A DNA stretch of 64,000 bases from Leishmania donovani (Eukaryota; Euglenozoa; Kinetoplastea; Trypanosomatida; Trypanosomatidae), in assembly GCF_000227135.1 (NCBI RefSeq), contig NC_018250.1, positions 567,783 to 631,782 on the forward strand. The letters run 5' to 3'. Below the pieces are notes generated by a model that was not told where the DNA came from, did not search any database, and saw only the letters and a list, made by a program, of their open reading frames with translations. Below, one piece after another: positions 27,108 through 36,989 of the stretch (the stretch's first letter is position 1; each line of letters starts with the position of its first letter). Both the position numbers and the translations under genes were made by a program.

Positions 27108-27344
27108 GCCACGCGTGCGCGCGACTGACGCATCGTCGTCGGGTTTTGGGGGTGGGGCGCCTGCACTCTTTTCGTGTTCTCGTCTTGTCTCTCCCTGATT
27201 TCGACGCGGGCGGTGCTGAGGGAAAGAAGGGGAGCCGGCGCTGACCATCCCTCTTTCGAACCGCACCGTTAGCCCGGCGTCCACCATCACTCACTTGCTT
27301 CTCCCTCGGTGCTGGTGTGCGTGTGCGCGCATTGACGGTCTTTC

Positions 27345-27376
27345 TCGGTTATTCTCATCACTCCCCCTTCTAATAG
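27345..27376 (+). promoter_or_regulatory. Putative proximal trans-splice acceptor for RICTOR
   Basis: A Py-rich stretch (ctcatcactcccccttctaatag) ends in AG at 27375-27376, giving a leader of about 80 nt. It is an alternative to the acceptor at 27107. Confidence 0.45.
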
Positions 27377-27456
27377 AGGCACACGCACGCGCGCGCGCGC
27401 AAACGCCAACCGTCACACGAAGCGACATCCAGAAGAAGGGCGTCTGGCACAAAACT

Positions 27457-30400
27457 ATGGCGACGGCAAGCATGCACAAGGAGGCGCTGGAGCTGCTCCA
27501 GCAGTACGCGATCGATTTGAAGGACTTCACTAAGGCCCGTGAACGCTACACCACCGTCATAGAGAAGGAGCTCGTCCCACTTGCCCAGGAGGAGGACAAC
27601 GTCGATGTGCTTGCGGCTACGAGGGCTGCACAGGAGCAGGTGCGCGCGGCCTGGGAAGAGTACATCGCTTCTGTACAGCAGTACTTCAACCGCGTTGTCC
27701 GGTCCACCGTCCGCGACCTGCTGGATCCTGGAAGCTCCGTCATTCCAGTCTCGACCGTCACCTCCAACGAAACCCTGGCGACGACAAGCTCAAAGGATCG
27801 CTCGGAGATAAATTCAGGCCCTCTCGCCACTGCCACCGCGGTGAGCAGTGCCGAATCGGGGCGGCTGTTGCCGTGCGCGAATTCAGCGAACGTTCCCACG
27901 GTGGGCAACAGCGGCGGCGTCGGCGGCGATGCCGTGGCCCAGCTGAGCAGACGCGCTGAGCGCATGAGCGATTTTTGCGCCGTATGTGAAAAGTGGTACG
28001 TGAACAGCGAGGTGCTGTTCGAACTACCGGAGCCGCAGGCTCTGGCTGCTCTTGCGGCGTCTGCTTTAGCATCTGTGAGTCGCCTTCTTCGCCTGCTGGG
28101 CATGCGAATGGCGTACGTGTGCGCCGGCAACAGCTTTTTCTTGCGCAGCTTCATTGAGGATGGGGAGGCCGTGCGCTGGGCCGCCTTCTGCGGTGACCGT
28201 GGATTGAACGCAGAGGTGGATGCGCTGCTGTCACTCATGGAGCGCCTGATGCAGCTCAACATCACCGACCCAAAGGCCTACCCGCGGGTGCCGTTTGGCT
28301 GGCTCTATCGGCTAAGCTCCCTCTTGGAGCACCCGGACTCGGTAGCCAGCGCTTCGCCAAAGCGGCGCAGCGTCGCCGTCCGCATCGCTCTTCAGCTTCT
28401 CCGCCACCAACCGGACCAAGCAACGGCGGCGGGACTTCACAGTGTTCTACTGAACGCGTGCATTGAGCCGAACGGCTGCGTCACCCCGGACGAGGCGCAG
28501 CAGGTGGTGCAGACATTCCTGAACCTCTTCGACGCCCCCAGCACGCGCCAGTACCTCAAGCCGACGGATCTGCGCACCATCTTCGCGCCTTTTCTGTCCA
28601 CCGCCGAGTCCGGCGGTACGGACCTCTTGACAATGCAGAACAACGCCAAGGAACTCATCGTGACTGTCTTTTCTAACTGCGTCGGAAGCTTGTGGATCAG
28701 CTCCGAGGTGACGGAGCTGCGCTCCATCATTGATGTCCTGCACCTGCCGGGGCCACTCGACACGAAGATGGTCATCATCACCCTCTTCAACAAGCTGCTC
28801 ACGCGCCTCGCTCCACATCGCGGGATCGTTCCCATGGACACCTGGAAGGGCTTTGAGGAGGACCGCCTGCGCAAGGCCGCCCGCGATGCTGAGGAGCAGG
28901 CCATGGAGGCGAACGGCGGCGGCGGTGACGTGTGCAACGACACACAGTACCTGAACAACAACAGTTTCATGTGCGACTTCACGCTGACCGACTCCACCGG
29001 CGATGCGGCGCTCTTCGACGACTTCATTCCTACAACCAAGGCTCTTGGCTACCACGTCATGGACCCCTTGCTGGGCCGCGTTCTCGTCTGCCTTAACTAC
29101 CACGGCCTTCCCTACGCCCTCACGCAGCTTATGCAGAATGTTAACAAGAACCGAGTCGTCACGGCAGCCGCTTCGAGCCTCTTGCAAGACATCTTCGTGC
29201 TGATGGACACGGTGCTGCCGCAGGTGATCGTCTTCAAGCTGCACGAGGCCTTCAACAAAGCCGTTGGCCGCCTCGCCAACGACGGCAGCCTGTTTGTTGG
29301 TGGTCTCACTTCGCAGCTCTTCCGAAGCTATAAGAAGAACAGCGGCATCGGCGGCGGTGCTAGCATGATGCCGGCCAGCACGACGCAGATGCCGAACACT
29401 GCCCTGAACACACCCGGCACGCTGGACGTCGACGACCCGACCTTCGCCACGATGCTGCGTGATTGCAAGGTGGATCGAATGAAGGGCTGCCAGACGTGGA
29501 ACTTTGACATCTTAGTGACCCTGGTGCAGGGCCCGCTGCACCTTCCGCGGCGATTCCGCGCTGCGCGAGAGCTGATGGAGAGTCTCGTGCTCTTCTTTAC
29601 ACCGTCGTCACACTCCAGCACGTCGCAGATTTGTTCCACCTTCAGCACACAGCCGCCCGACACGGTATCCCCGCAGGTGTGCATGGTGGGAGTGGAGCTG
29701 ATCGACCTTATACTGAGCTCTCGCGACGGTGCGGCGCTGCTCGAGCGCATGGGCTTCGTTGCGGCCGTGGCGGCGATGCTGAAGGAGGTGCGAGTCGGCA
29801 AGCCCGTAGTACTGCGGCGTGCTGTGGTCAACACATGCATCGGGCGGTCGCTGCTGCGCATAACTGGTCGCCTGTCCGCGCATGCGAATGGCCTGCTGCT
29901 CATGCGAGACCACGGCATCTTCTCGCTCGTGGACAGCATGTTCTCAAAGCTCAGGGGCCCTCGGCTGGAGAGCCCGGCCGAAGAGGACACCCTGCAGGAT
30001 GTGTGCTACCAGCTCCTGCAGTATTTGTACCTTGGCGCGGTGCCCAACTACGGTGTCTGCAAAGACATCCGGCAAACCTTCCGCGCGGCGCTGGGTAACC
30101 CGAGCAGCACGATCCGCCTCTGCGCGGCGCAGCAGCTGAAGAAAGCAGTCTGGCGCGACCTGTCCACTTCCATGAAGTGGGGCATCAAAACGCTCCTGCA
30201 GGCGCTGCACGACGACTTCTTCAGTGTAATCGAAAGCGCCTTTAAGTTGCTGCTGAGCATCTGCCTCTGCTCCGACGAGGGCCTCGACTACTTGATCGAG
30301 TGCTTTCCAACGGTGCTGATGGAGAGCGAGATGATCCTCAGCCATGCGAAGCAGCTGCGGCTCAACGTGCTGCTATACCGGATCGCTAGTCGTCCGTCGG

Positions 30401-32034
30401 GCTTTCGCTTTCTTCAATGCTACGGCTGGCTGGAGAAGGAGCTGCGTCGGTGGGAGGAGTCCGAGTCGGTGCAGTACACCATTATGCTAGAGCGCCTGCA
30501 GTCCTGCGACGACAGTGCTGCGGTTGCGGGGTTGCCGGGCGGCGCGGGCGGTGTGCTCATGTCATCCACCAGCGATCCGTCGTGCCGGCACACCCACTCC
30601 TACTCGGACACCCTTGGCGGCATGTACGGCCGCATGACGGGCAATACGGTGTATCTGCCGCTTCTGACCGCCGCGGACGCCTCCAGCACAAAGTTCTTCC
30701 CCGTGCACTTCGCCTCCGTCTTGTGTAGCTCAGTTGAGGGCTGCGCGATGTTCAAGCACAGTAAGCTGTGGACACGCTCTGTGCAACGCTTGCTGGAGCA
30801 GCCGCTGCCGCCGGATATCGTCTACGACGACTCCCTCAGCGACGAGGACGACTTGCTGTCGCAGAACAGCAGCGACGGCGAGTTTGGCTTGACGACCGAC
30901 GCTGCGCGGTACATGCGTCAGCAGCAGCAAGCCCAGCAGCGGCAGCAGCAGGTGCACCCAAGCACGAACACGGCCTACTACAGCGGCGGCATAGGGGGCA
31001 CGTCTGTTCCAGCCCTTGGCGCCCTCGCCAACTCTTCGAGTGTGCCGCGCTACAGCGCTGCGGGCGACGGCCCGGGCAACTCTCTGAGCGTTGCCCGGGT
31101 GCGCGATGGTCTGCGCGGCGGGCCGGGCACCTCCCTCGGCAACAACAACGCTGGGGGTGGCGTTAATGGCAACGCCAGCACGGCCACTGCGAACGGCAGT
31201 GGTAGCTTCTGTGGCTTCGGCGTTGCTGATCAGTCGAGCATCGCCACCGCGAAGGAGATCGAGACGCTCAAGAAGGGCTACCTGTCTGCGCCGTCGTCGA
31301 AGATTATTTCAGCCTCGCGCTTCTGCAAATCGTCCGGCCAGTCCTTCTCCCTGGACTGCGTGGGCGACATCGTGGCCTTGAAGGACGCCATTTTGTGCGT
31401 TGCAGAGGTCGGCTCGACAGAGGTGGGTTACGGCATGCTGCTCTCGGTGCCTGGCCTGCAGCGGCGCTTCATCGCTCTCTCTCGCTTCGCTTCCACGATC
31501 TCTGTGCGCTGCATGGGGCTTCTGGGGAGCGCAATTCTGGCTCGCTCGCGGCGTGGCGGCGACGACCTCGTGAAGAAGGGGTACTCGGTGCTGCTGAACC
31601 CGAACGCGTACGTCAGCGCCGAGGGCATCCCGTACTCGGTGTCCTTTGCCCAAATGAAGCCGTCCAAGTGGGTCTCCATTGCGTGCATGGCGGCACCCAA
31701 CAATACGACGGCCCGCCACGCTCACGCGGACTCCATTGCGCCCCCCAGCACTCAGGAAGTACCGCAGCGCATCCTGGACAACTTGTACGCCTTGTCAAAC
31801 CCGGTCAGCTGCGAAAACGCCAAGAAGATGTTGTACAAGATCATGAAGAGGAGGCCGCAGCTCTTTCTCCAACCGCAGGTGCGCCGCCTCTGCCTGGAAA
31901 TTTCCTTCACTTACCGCATGCACTACAAGGAGCGCCGCTTTCTCGCCGGCTTGCTGGAGAATGCGCAGCTGACCGCTGGCACTTCCACAGACCCAAAGCC
32001 GCCGCGGATGCAAGCCCTCAAGCCCTCTTCCTAG
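27457..32034 (+). CDS. RICTOR/AVO3 homologue, TORC2 subunit
   Basis: 1,525 residues, mostly helical repeats. About residues 180-540 match the Rictor N-terminal region: armadillo-like helices, a segment around LKPTDLRTIFAPF, a NNAKELIVTVFSNCVGSLW segment, and an IIDVLHLPGPLDTK-type helix. These correspond to the Rictor 'excess of identical helices then LYLPN' stretch. Near the C-terminus (about 1270-1420) the IVALKDAILCVAEVGSTEVG pattern, then ISVRCMGLLGSAILARSRRG, is the conserved Rictor V region (AxWAxGHIGSS, then SIRGTCFxVLGLI). The last ~75 residues match the Rictor end, a NLYALSNPVSCENAKKMLYK helix then RRFLAGLL. Low-complexity Gln/Asn/Gly-rich linkers occur at about 1130-1260. TORC2 signals to actin and growth control, and trypanosomes have an AVO3 subunit. 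The open frame extends only to a TTG at 27295. Confidence 0.82.
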   Translation: MATASMHKEALELLQQYAIDLKDFTKARERYTTVIEKELVPLAQEEDNVDVLAATRAAQEQVRAAWEEYIASVQQYFNRVVRSTVRDLLDPGSSVIPVSTVTSNETLATTSSKDRSEINSGPLATATAVSSAESGRLLPCANSANVPTVGNSGGVGGDAVAQLSRRAERMSDFCAVCEKWYVNSEVLFELPEPQALAALAASALASVSRLLRLLGMRMAYVCAGNSFFLRSFIEDGEAVRWAAFCGDRGLNAEVDALLSLMERLMQLNITDPKAYPRVPFGWLYRLSSLLEHPDSVASASPKRRSVAVRIALQLLRHQPDQATAAGLHSVLLNACIEPNGCVTPDEAQQVVQTFLNLFDAPSTRQYLKPTDLRTIFAPFLSTAESGGTDLLTMQNNAKELIVTVFSNCVGSLWISSEVTELRSIIDVLHLPGPLDTKMVIITLFNKLLTRLAPHRGIVPMDTWKGFEEDRLRKAARDAEEQAMEANGGGGDVCNDTQYLNNNSFMCDFTLTDSTGDAALFDDFIPTTKALGYHVMDPLLGRVLVCLNYHGLPYALTQLMQNVNKNRVVTAAASSLLQDIFVLMDTVLPQVIVFKLHEAFNKAVGRLANDGSLFVGGLTSQLFRSYKKNSGIGGGASMMPASTTQMPNTALNTPGTLDVDDPTFATMLRDCKVDRMKGCQTWNFDILVTLVQGPLHLPRRFRAARELMESLVLFFTPSSHSSTSQICSTFSTQPPDTVSPQVCMVGVELIDLILSSRDGAALLERMGFVAAVAAMLKEVRVGKPVVLRRAVVNTCIGRSLLRITGRLSAHANGLLLMRDHGIFSLVDSMFSKLRGPRLESPAEEDTLQDVCYQLLQYLYLGAVPNYGVCKDIRQTFRAALGNPSSTIRLCAAQQLKKAVWRDLSTSMKWGIKTLLQALHDDFFSVIESAFKLLLSICLCSDEGLDYLIECFPTVLMESEMILSHAKQLRLNVLLYRIASRPSGFRFLQCYGWLEKELRRWEESESVQYTIMLERLQSCDDSAAVAGLPGGAGGVLMSSTSDPSCRHTHSYSDTLGGMYGRMTGNTVYLPLLTAADASSTKFFPVHFASVLCSSVEGCAMFKHSKLWTRSVQRLLEQPLPPDIVYDDSLSDEDDLLSQNSSDGEFGLTTDAARYMRQQQQAQQRQQQVHPSTNTAYYSGGIGGTSVPALGALANSSSVPRYSAAGDGPGNSLSVARVRDGLRGGPGTSLGNNNAGGGVNGNASTATANGSGSFCGFGVADQSSIATAKEIETLKKGYLSAPSSKIISASRFCKSSGQSFSLDCVGDIVALKDAILCVAEVGSTEVGYGMLLSVPGLQRRFIALSRFASTISVRCMGLLGSAILARSRRGGDDLVKKGYSVLLNPNAYVSAEGIPYSVSFAQMKPSKWVSIACMAAPNNTTARHAHADSIAPPSTQEVPQRILDNLYALSNPVSCENAKKMLYKIMKRRPQLFLQPQVRRLCLEISFTYRMHYKERRFLAGLLENAQLTAGTSTDPKPPRMQALKPSS

Positions 32035-32894
32035 GTAGAAAGAGAAGGTAGGAGAGTCAGCCGGGCGATAAAGAGGGGATGGAGGCGGGGGCTCGTTTCT
32101 GCGCCTGTTCCCGCACGTGTGTCTCTATGGGCGCGTCTTTTTTTGTGTGTGTCTGTGTGCCCTCCCGGTACCCTTTAGTCTCCATGTAGATTCGTGCCCC
32201 GCTTACCGCCGCCTTGTATTGTGGGGGCAGGGCTGCTGTCGAGCAAGACGGCTTTCATGACTTGTGCCTGCTCTCTCTCTCTCTTGTGCGTCTGTGTGAA
32301 TCGAATACGCCCCCTCGTCTCTCTCTCTGTGCCGCCCCATTCGCCTACCCCCCCTCCCACGCCTCCTTTTTTTTAGTTTGCTACTTGTTAGTGCTTTGCT
32401 GTGCTGTGTAGGTGTGGGAGCATGCATGCACACACATGTGTGTGCGTGTGTGTCTGTGTGCATGCATGCGCCTGCTTCGGTGTACATGGCACCTTTGTTG
32501 CGCGCGCGCTCTTCCTCCATGATGGCTGTGTGCATGCTGGCGTGTGCCGTGGACTCATCAACGTTCTCGTGACCCAAAACCGAAAAGACGAAAATCATGG
32601 TCTCCGCCTCCTTTCACGCGCGCACGCACGCGTGTGTGTGTTTGTGTGCAGGCCGACGTCACAGATCACGCAGGCCCACCACTGCCGTTTGTGGCGACCC
32701 CTTTTCTACACAACAAGAGGGGAAAGCGCGCACACACCAAAAATGCACCAGAACAATCTGACTACGTGCCGCCGCAGCAGACGGAAGAAGAAAGCTTCGG
32801 TGGTGCATCGGTGCTTGGTTTTTGCGACTTGAGTCCCCGCTCTCCTATCTCCTCCTCTCTCGCTTCTTCCTTCCAGTGATACCTCTTCCTGAAT
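32035..32894. other. Intergenic spacer after RICTOR
   Basis: About 0.86 kb, Py- and GT-rich. No gene was recognised. Confidence 0.65.
32831..32876 (+). promoter_or_regulatory. Putative trans-splice acceptor for 32.9-kb gene
   Basis: An extended pyrimidine tract (about 32834-32873) ends in CAG with AG at 32875-32876. This gives a leader of 18 nt to ATG 32895. Confidence 0.65.
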
Positions 32895-33704
32895 ATGCCG
32901 CGTGCAGCTCACCAGGCACACGCGTCGAGAAGCATCAGCGTTGCCTCTTCTTCCTCATCTACGCAGTCTTCCAGCAACGAGCTCGACAGCCACCGGGCTA
33001 AGGCGAAGCGTGAACTTGCTTCTGCTTCTCGCTCTGCAAGGAAACCATCCACTCTGCCACCGGCGTCATCAGAGGCGATTCAAGTGACAAGGATGACGAC
33101 TGACGCCACGGAGGGAGCGGCGGCATCAATGCCGCACGCACCTAGCAAAGGCACCTTAACGGAGTCCGAAAAGCGTCGCCAGAAGACACTTTTCTTGGGT
33201 GAGTCGGAGCAGTTCGCCTTCGACTTTGGCGGCGCTGTAACGGAGATCGCTGAAACCGTCTTTGAAGCCGACGCAGCGCAGCGGGCAGCACAACGGGTGG
33301 AGGAGCTAGAGGATACTACTGCTCGTGTCCATGCCGCGTCTGCTTCGAGCGTCACCACGGCTCCACGGCTGCTGACGCTAGAGGAGCTGAATGCATATGC
33401 GGCAGAAGCCATGCAACAGGGTCCGCGGCGCTTCCTGACTCTGGCCAAGGCGGGGTCACGCAAGCGGGCCGCCACAACGACGTCCTCTGCCCATGCGCCG
33501 CAGGATGAGTCCGCATCCGTCAGCTCCGCGCCATCAGGCCCTCAGCGAGCGGGGGATGAGAATGGTGCTACCCTAGCGGAGGCTATTCCACAGTTCCAGG
33601 CAGCCTTGCGTCGATACGAGGCGGATCTCTGGCGTGCACATAAGCAGCGCCGTGAGGAGGACGCTCGGCAGCGCAGCAAGAACACGCGCAGCCAACACGC
33701 GTAG
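32895..33704 (+). CDS. Small charged protein of unknown function
   Basis: 269 residues, no recognised family. The N-terminal ~90 residues are Ser/Ala/Thr-rich and basic, probably disordered. About 95-150 is a charged helical region (TESEKRRQKTLFLGESEQF, then FDFGGAVTEIAETVFEAD). A second conserved-looking segment at about 155-190 contains LTLEELNAYAAEAM, then RRFLTLAKAGSRKR. The C-terminus is a charged helix (RRYEADLWRAHKQRREED). It has no signal peptide or membrane segment. The clean splice signal 18 nt upstream and the coherent composition support a real gene. The RK-rich segments could be nuclear or nucleolar targeting, but this is a guess. Confidence 0.65.
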   Translation: MPRAAHQAHASRSISVASSSSSTQSSSNELDSHRAKAKRELASASRSARKPSTLPPASSEAIQVTRMTTDATEGAAASMPHAPSKGTLTESEKRRQKTLFLGESEQFAFDFGGAVTEIAETVFEADAAQRAAQRVEELEDTTARVHAASASSVTTAPRLLTLEELNAYAAEAMQQGPRRFLTLAKAGSRKRAATTTSSAHAPQDESASVSSAPSGPQRAGDENGATLAEAIPQFQAALRRYEADLWRAHKQRREEDARQRSKNTRSQHA

Positions 33705-33987
33705 CTGTGTCTCCGTGGCCTCTTCGAGGAGCGCACTGGGCTGCCGTGCCTTCTTTGCTCGGCCTTTCTCTTTTTTTTTTCGTCTCCTGCGAGTAGCGTG
33801 TGAAGCGGACGAGGCCGAGGAGGGGGGAGGGCAGAGAGGGAGCGACTCCGTGAGTTCCACCGTGGTACACGCCCTTCTCCCCCTCTCCTTCCAGTCCTGT
33901 CGAAAAGTACCTTCTCACGTGATTGACAAGGGACCGAAGGTGCGGCACGGTTGCTTCTCTCGTAACATACACACGCACATAAACACG

Positions 33988-34005
33988 CACACACACACAC
34001 ACACA
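33988..34005. repeat. CA dinucleotide microsatellite
   Basis: About nine CA units within a longer CA-biased stretch. Confidence 0.85.
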
Positions 34006-34600
34006 GCAAAGATGCGGAGGAACACAGAGAGTCGAAAGCGAGACACAGTTCTGACCATGGGCGTGCTGGCGAGATCGAGCGAGCGCGAGATGATAGTGGC
34101 CGCAGGCGCGGCGTGCCAGGTAACGCACACCACAGCAGTGGAGCCTGTGGCAGTATCGCTCCATGACCCGGCATCCTCTTACCACCCCTACCCCCACCAC
34201 ACTGCCATCTCCTCTCTCTTTGGTCTTTTTCGCTCGATTTGTGGGCGACAGCAGGGGGAGGCGCGGCGGGGTGGCGGTGAAGAGGGCCGTGAAGGCCCAT
34301 CGAAAAGGTGGAGGCACCCGCACCTGCGATGCACAGGGCCTGCACTGTCCCTTGTATCTCTCTCTCTGTCTGTCTGCCTGTGTGCGCCAGGGGACCGCGC
34401 GGAGAGACGCATACAAAGACGCATCTCTTCTCTTGCACACCTGCGAGATGAACACACAGAGGCGATTCCCCTCATCATTTTGCCCATCTCTGCAGAGGCG
34501 CATCCTTCGACACAGACGCACGCCCGCGATCCAGTGACACTCCTCTCTCTCTCTCTCGCTCTTCTTCCCTCTGTCCTCTCACCACCACCACCACCACCTG

Positions 34601-34630
34601 CCGCTGCTGCTGCTCTTCCCGGTTTTCCAG
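34601..34630 (+). promoter_or_regulatory. Putative trans-splice acceptor for two-helix gene 1
   Basis: A Py-rich stretch ending ggttttccag, AG at 34629-34630, gives a leader of about 55 nt to ATG 34686. Confidence 0.5.
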
Positions 34631-34685
34631 TTTTCTTTTTCCTTTTCCGTGACGTTCTTCGATTTCACGACCTGGACGCCGCCAC

Positions 34686-35822
34686 ATGGCGCTGTACGGC
34701 AGGGCGATCGGCGCTTTGCGCCGGCACCAAGACGGGGCTATCGGCGCGGTAGTCCTGGCTCTCGTGCTGTGCGTATGCGTGCCGCTGCTGGCGGTGGTGC
34801 CCGAGTCACGGCCGTACGGTGCCACCTTCATTGCGTGGGCGCTTGCGTTCGCCGTGCGTGCGTGGCGGTGCTTGCCGCGAGAGAGGGCGCACGTGTGCAG
34901 GGCCGCGCATCGCTTGGCCGATGCTAGGATGCGGCAGCGCGGCGTGGGCAAGGTACTGATGCCCTACACGGAGGAGTCTCGCTTGATGTCCGTGGCGCGC
35001 TACAACAGAGGCAATCGACTGCCGAGCTGCTCGTCAACGGAGGCAAGGACGAGGTGTCGCGGGTTTCCGGCGATCGGAAGCCGCTCGCCGACCCCCACTC
35101 ACCAGGCGCGGGTGGGCATGGGGCACAATGGCATTTCTGCCAACAGCAGTGGCACGACGAATAGCGCCGCTGCTGCGTCGGCCCCATTGTCCTGTGATCT
35201 GTTCCTGTCGACCTCTGCGCTGGAGTCTTCAGCCCAGTTTCTTGCGCTGACTCACGTGGCTTCGCGCCAGGAGCCGTCTTGGTCGATCGCCGATCGCCAC
35301 GCCGCTTCCATAACACCATCCGGGAGTCGAAGTGGCAGCGGCAGACGCACTCCGAGGCCCTCACACGAGCCGTTCACATACGTGTCCCGCGCCTGTGCCT
35401 CGGACTTCACGACGCTGTCAGAGCACGGCAGCGAGGTACCCTCCGTCGAACCCGCCTCGCCGTCGTCGATGCAGCCGACGACAAGCTCCTCGTCTTGCAC
35501 GCACGGGTGCACAGGCGCTGCGATGACCCCGGCGTCGTTGCCGCAGACGCCGGTGGTGAGCGGTGCCGTTCATTCCCCGGCGTGGCTCCCTGCAGAGCCC
35601 GCGCGCACCTTTTCGGACTCGAAGACGCCGCTCTCAGTGTGCTCGCAGCCGTCAAAGGTGGGGTCGTCTTCCTCGCAGAAGGACACACTGTCACCGCCGA
35701 CGTACGAGGAGGCGGTGCTGCCCTCCTCACGCAGCTCTTCGTCGCCGCGGATTGCGGTGCTGAGCGCGACTATGCGGCTGCAGCGCCTCTCTCCAGCAGT
35801 GGCACGTGACGGTGCTCCCTGA
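34686..35822 (+). CDS. Two-helix membrane protein with disordered tail and PPxY motif (paralogue 1)
   Basis: 378 residues. Two membrane helices (about 17-38 and 43-59) sit near the N-terminus with a short loop between them. They are followed by RAWRCLPRERAHVCRAAHRL, a basic amphipathic segment. The same module opens the next gene (36990-37910): helices at the same distances and RLWRFLPSHKRW at the same position. The remaining ~280 residues are Ser/Thr/Pro-rich and likely disordered. Near the C-terminus, residues 337-340 are PPTY within PPTYEEAV, a classical WW-domain binding (PPxY) motif of the type recognised by NEDD4-family ubiquitin ligases. No signal peptide separate from helix 1 is evident. 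The function is unknown; a membrane adaptor with a cytoplasmic tail is one possibility. Confidence 0.65.
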   Translation: MALYGRAIGALRRHQDGAIGAVVLALVLCVCVPLLAVVPESRPYGATFIAWALAFAVRAWRCLPRERAHVCRAAHRLADARMRQRGVGKVLMPYTEESRLMSVARYNRGNRLPSCSSTEARTRCRGFPAIGSRSPTPTHQARVGMGHNGISANSSGTTNSAAAASAPLSCDLFLSTSALESSAQFLALTHVASRQEPSWSIADRHAASITPSGSRSGSGRRTPRPSHEPFTYVSRACASDFTTLSEHGSEVPSVEPASPSSMQPTTSSSSCTHGCTGAAMTPASLPQTPVVSGAVHSPAWLPAEPARTFSDSKTPLSVCSQPSKVGSSSSQKDTLSPPTYEEAVLPSSRSSSSPRIAVLSATMRLQRLSPAVARDGAP

Positions 35823-35856
35823 GGCACGCTAGCCGGTGTTCTCCGCGTTCTTAATG

Positions 35857-35871
35857 TTTTTTTTTTTTTTT
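35857..35871. repeat. Poly-T run (15 nt)
   Basis: An uninterrupted T15 run shortly after the stop of two-helix gene 1, in the probable 3' UTR. Confidence 0.9.
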
Positions 35872-36809
35872 GGGTTTCCTTTTCTTTTTGTACCCTCCCG
35901 CTTTACCCCTCCTCTCTGTCTCTCTGCTTCCGACACTCTCCTTCGACTGCCCACCGTTTCATCCTTCTTTCTGCTCTCCCCCTCTTCCCAACACGCACGC
36001 ATGTGAGCTCGACTACCGCGTTCAGTCAACGCCGGCAGCTCACCTGCGCGTGTGTGCTCTGTTTTACGAGGACCATTCTCTTGATTACGGGCGCCCGCTG
36101 CGGAACGCGCGACGAAGCGTGCGATGTGTGGAGCAGCACATCAGCATCGTCGCTTGCTTCCTCTGCCTCGGCCGCTCTCTCTCTCTCACGGACGCACGCA
36201 CGCACACGCGCGCGTTCTGCAGCGGACGACCCCTTCCTCCCCACCCTCCTACTTTTTCGCTTCCTTCTCTCTGTCTTTGGGGCGCCTCTGTGGGCCGCAC
36301 TCCTCTTTTCGTCTGTGTTCTCGCTACGTCTTACTCGATCCGACAGAGACGTGGCAGGCTGCGACCAACGTTCAGCAGCAGACATGCGTATGGAAGGGGC
36401 GGCAACGGCGTGCTTTCTCCGCTTTCTGGAGAAAATCGCAGATGAACTCCACGTCAAAGAGAGAGAGCGAAATGGATGGGGATGAGGCCGGTCAGGAAGT
36501 GACGCGACGTCGACGCCTGCCTTTGCTCTCCTGCTTTCTCACTTTTCGAGGGTCGGGGGGGGAGAGTAGCGGACGTGTCGTCTCGGCCCCGGGTACACGC
36601 AGTCTCCTGTAGGTGTTACTGGGTGAAGCTTTCATTCTCTGTGCTCTTTCGTGCTGCCGCCGTTGTGACATGAATGCAAGAGAAGAGGCGGGAGGGGGTG
36701 AGGCGGAGTGGGGACGTCCTCAGCCTTCTCTCGCCCCCTCATTCCAATCCCTTATGCTGTTTTTGATTCCTCATCTCGCTTTCCTAACGTCTGCATCGTT
36801 GAGACCTTC

Positions 36810-36842
36810 ACGCACGCACGCACGCACGCACGCACGCACACG
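36810..36842. repeat. CGCA tetranucleotide repeat
   Basis: About eight uninterrupted cgca units, upstream of the acceptor of the second two-helix gene. Confidence 0.9.
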
Positions 36843-36858
36843 CGCTGTTTCAGCGACG

Positions 36859-36886
36859 CTCTAACTGTTTCTCTCTATTTTTACAG
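36859..36886 (+). promoter_or_regulatory. Putative trans-splice acceptor for two-helix gene 2
   Basis: A pyrimidine tract (ctgtttctctctatttttacag) ends in AG at 36885-36886, giving a leader of about 103 nt to ATG 36990. Confidence 0.6.
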
Positions 36887-36989
36887 AGAAAACGTCGCAA
36901 TCTCTTCCTGCTGCTTCTGGTGCTGCCGGTGCTGCTTGTATTTTCCTTCATTCGCCTACTCTCCCGTCCCACTCGCTCCTTCATCAGAC

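Larger units (their letters stand above)
25934..27456. other. Intergenic region before RICTOR
   Basis: About 1.5 kb with no recognisable gene. It is CA/GT-rich around 27030-27070 and has two strong splice acceptor candidates at the right end. Confidence 0.65.
33705..34685. other. Intergenic spacer before two-helix gene 1
   Basis: About 1 kb with a CA microsatellite at 33988-34005 and a Py-rich right end. Frames crossing it translate the microsatellite and are not genes. Confidence 0.65.
35823..36989. other. Intergenic spacer between the two-helix paralogues
   Basis: About 1.2 kb with a T15 run (35857-35871), Py-rich sequence and a CGCA tetranucleotide repeat. No gene was recognised. Confidence 0.65.

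Noticed and set aside
33634..34752. 372-codon + frame between the 32.9-kb gene and the two-helix gene
   Set aside because: Overlaps both neighbours, translates the CA microsatellite as His/Thr repeats, and has no coherent domain.
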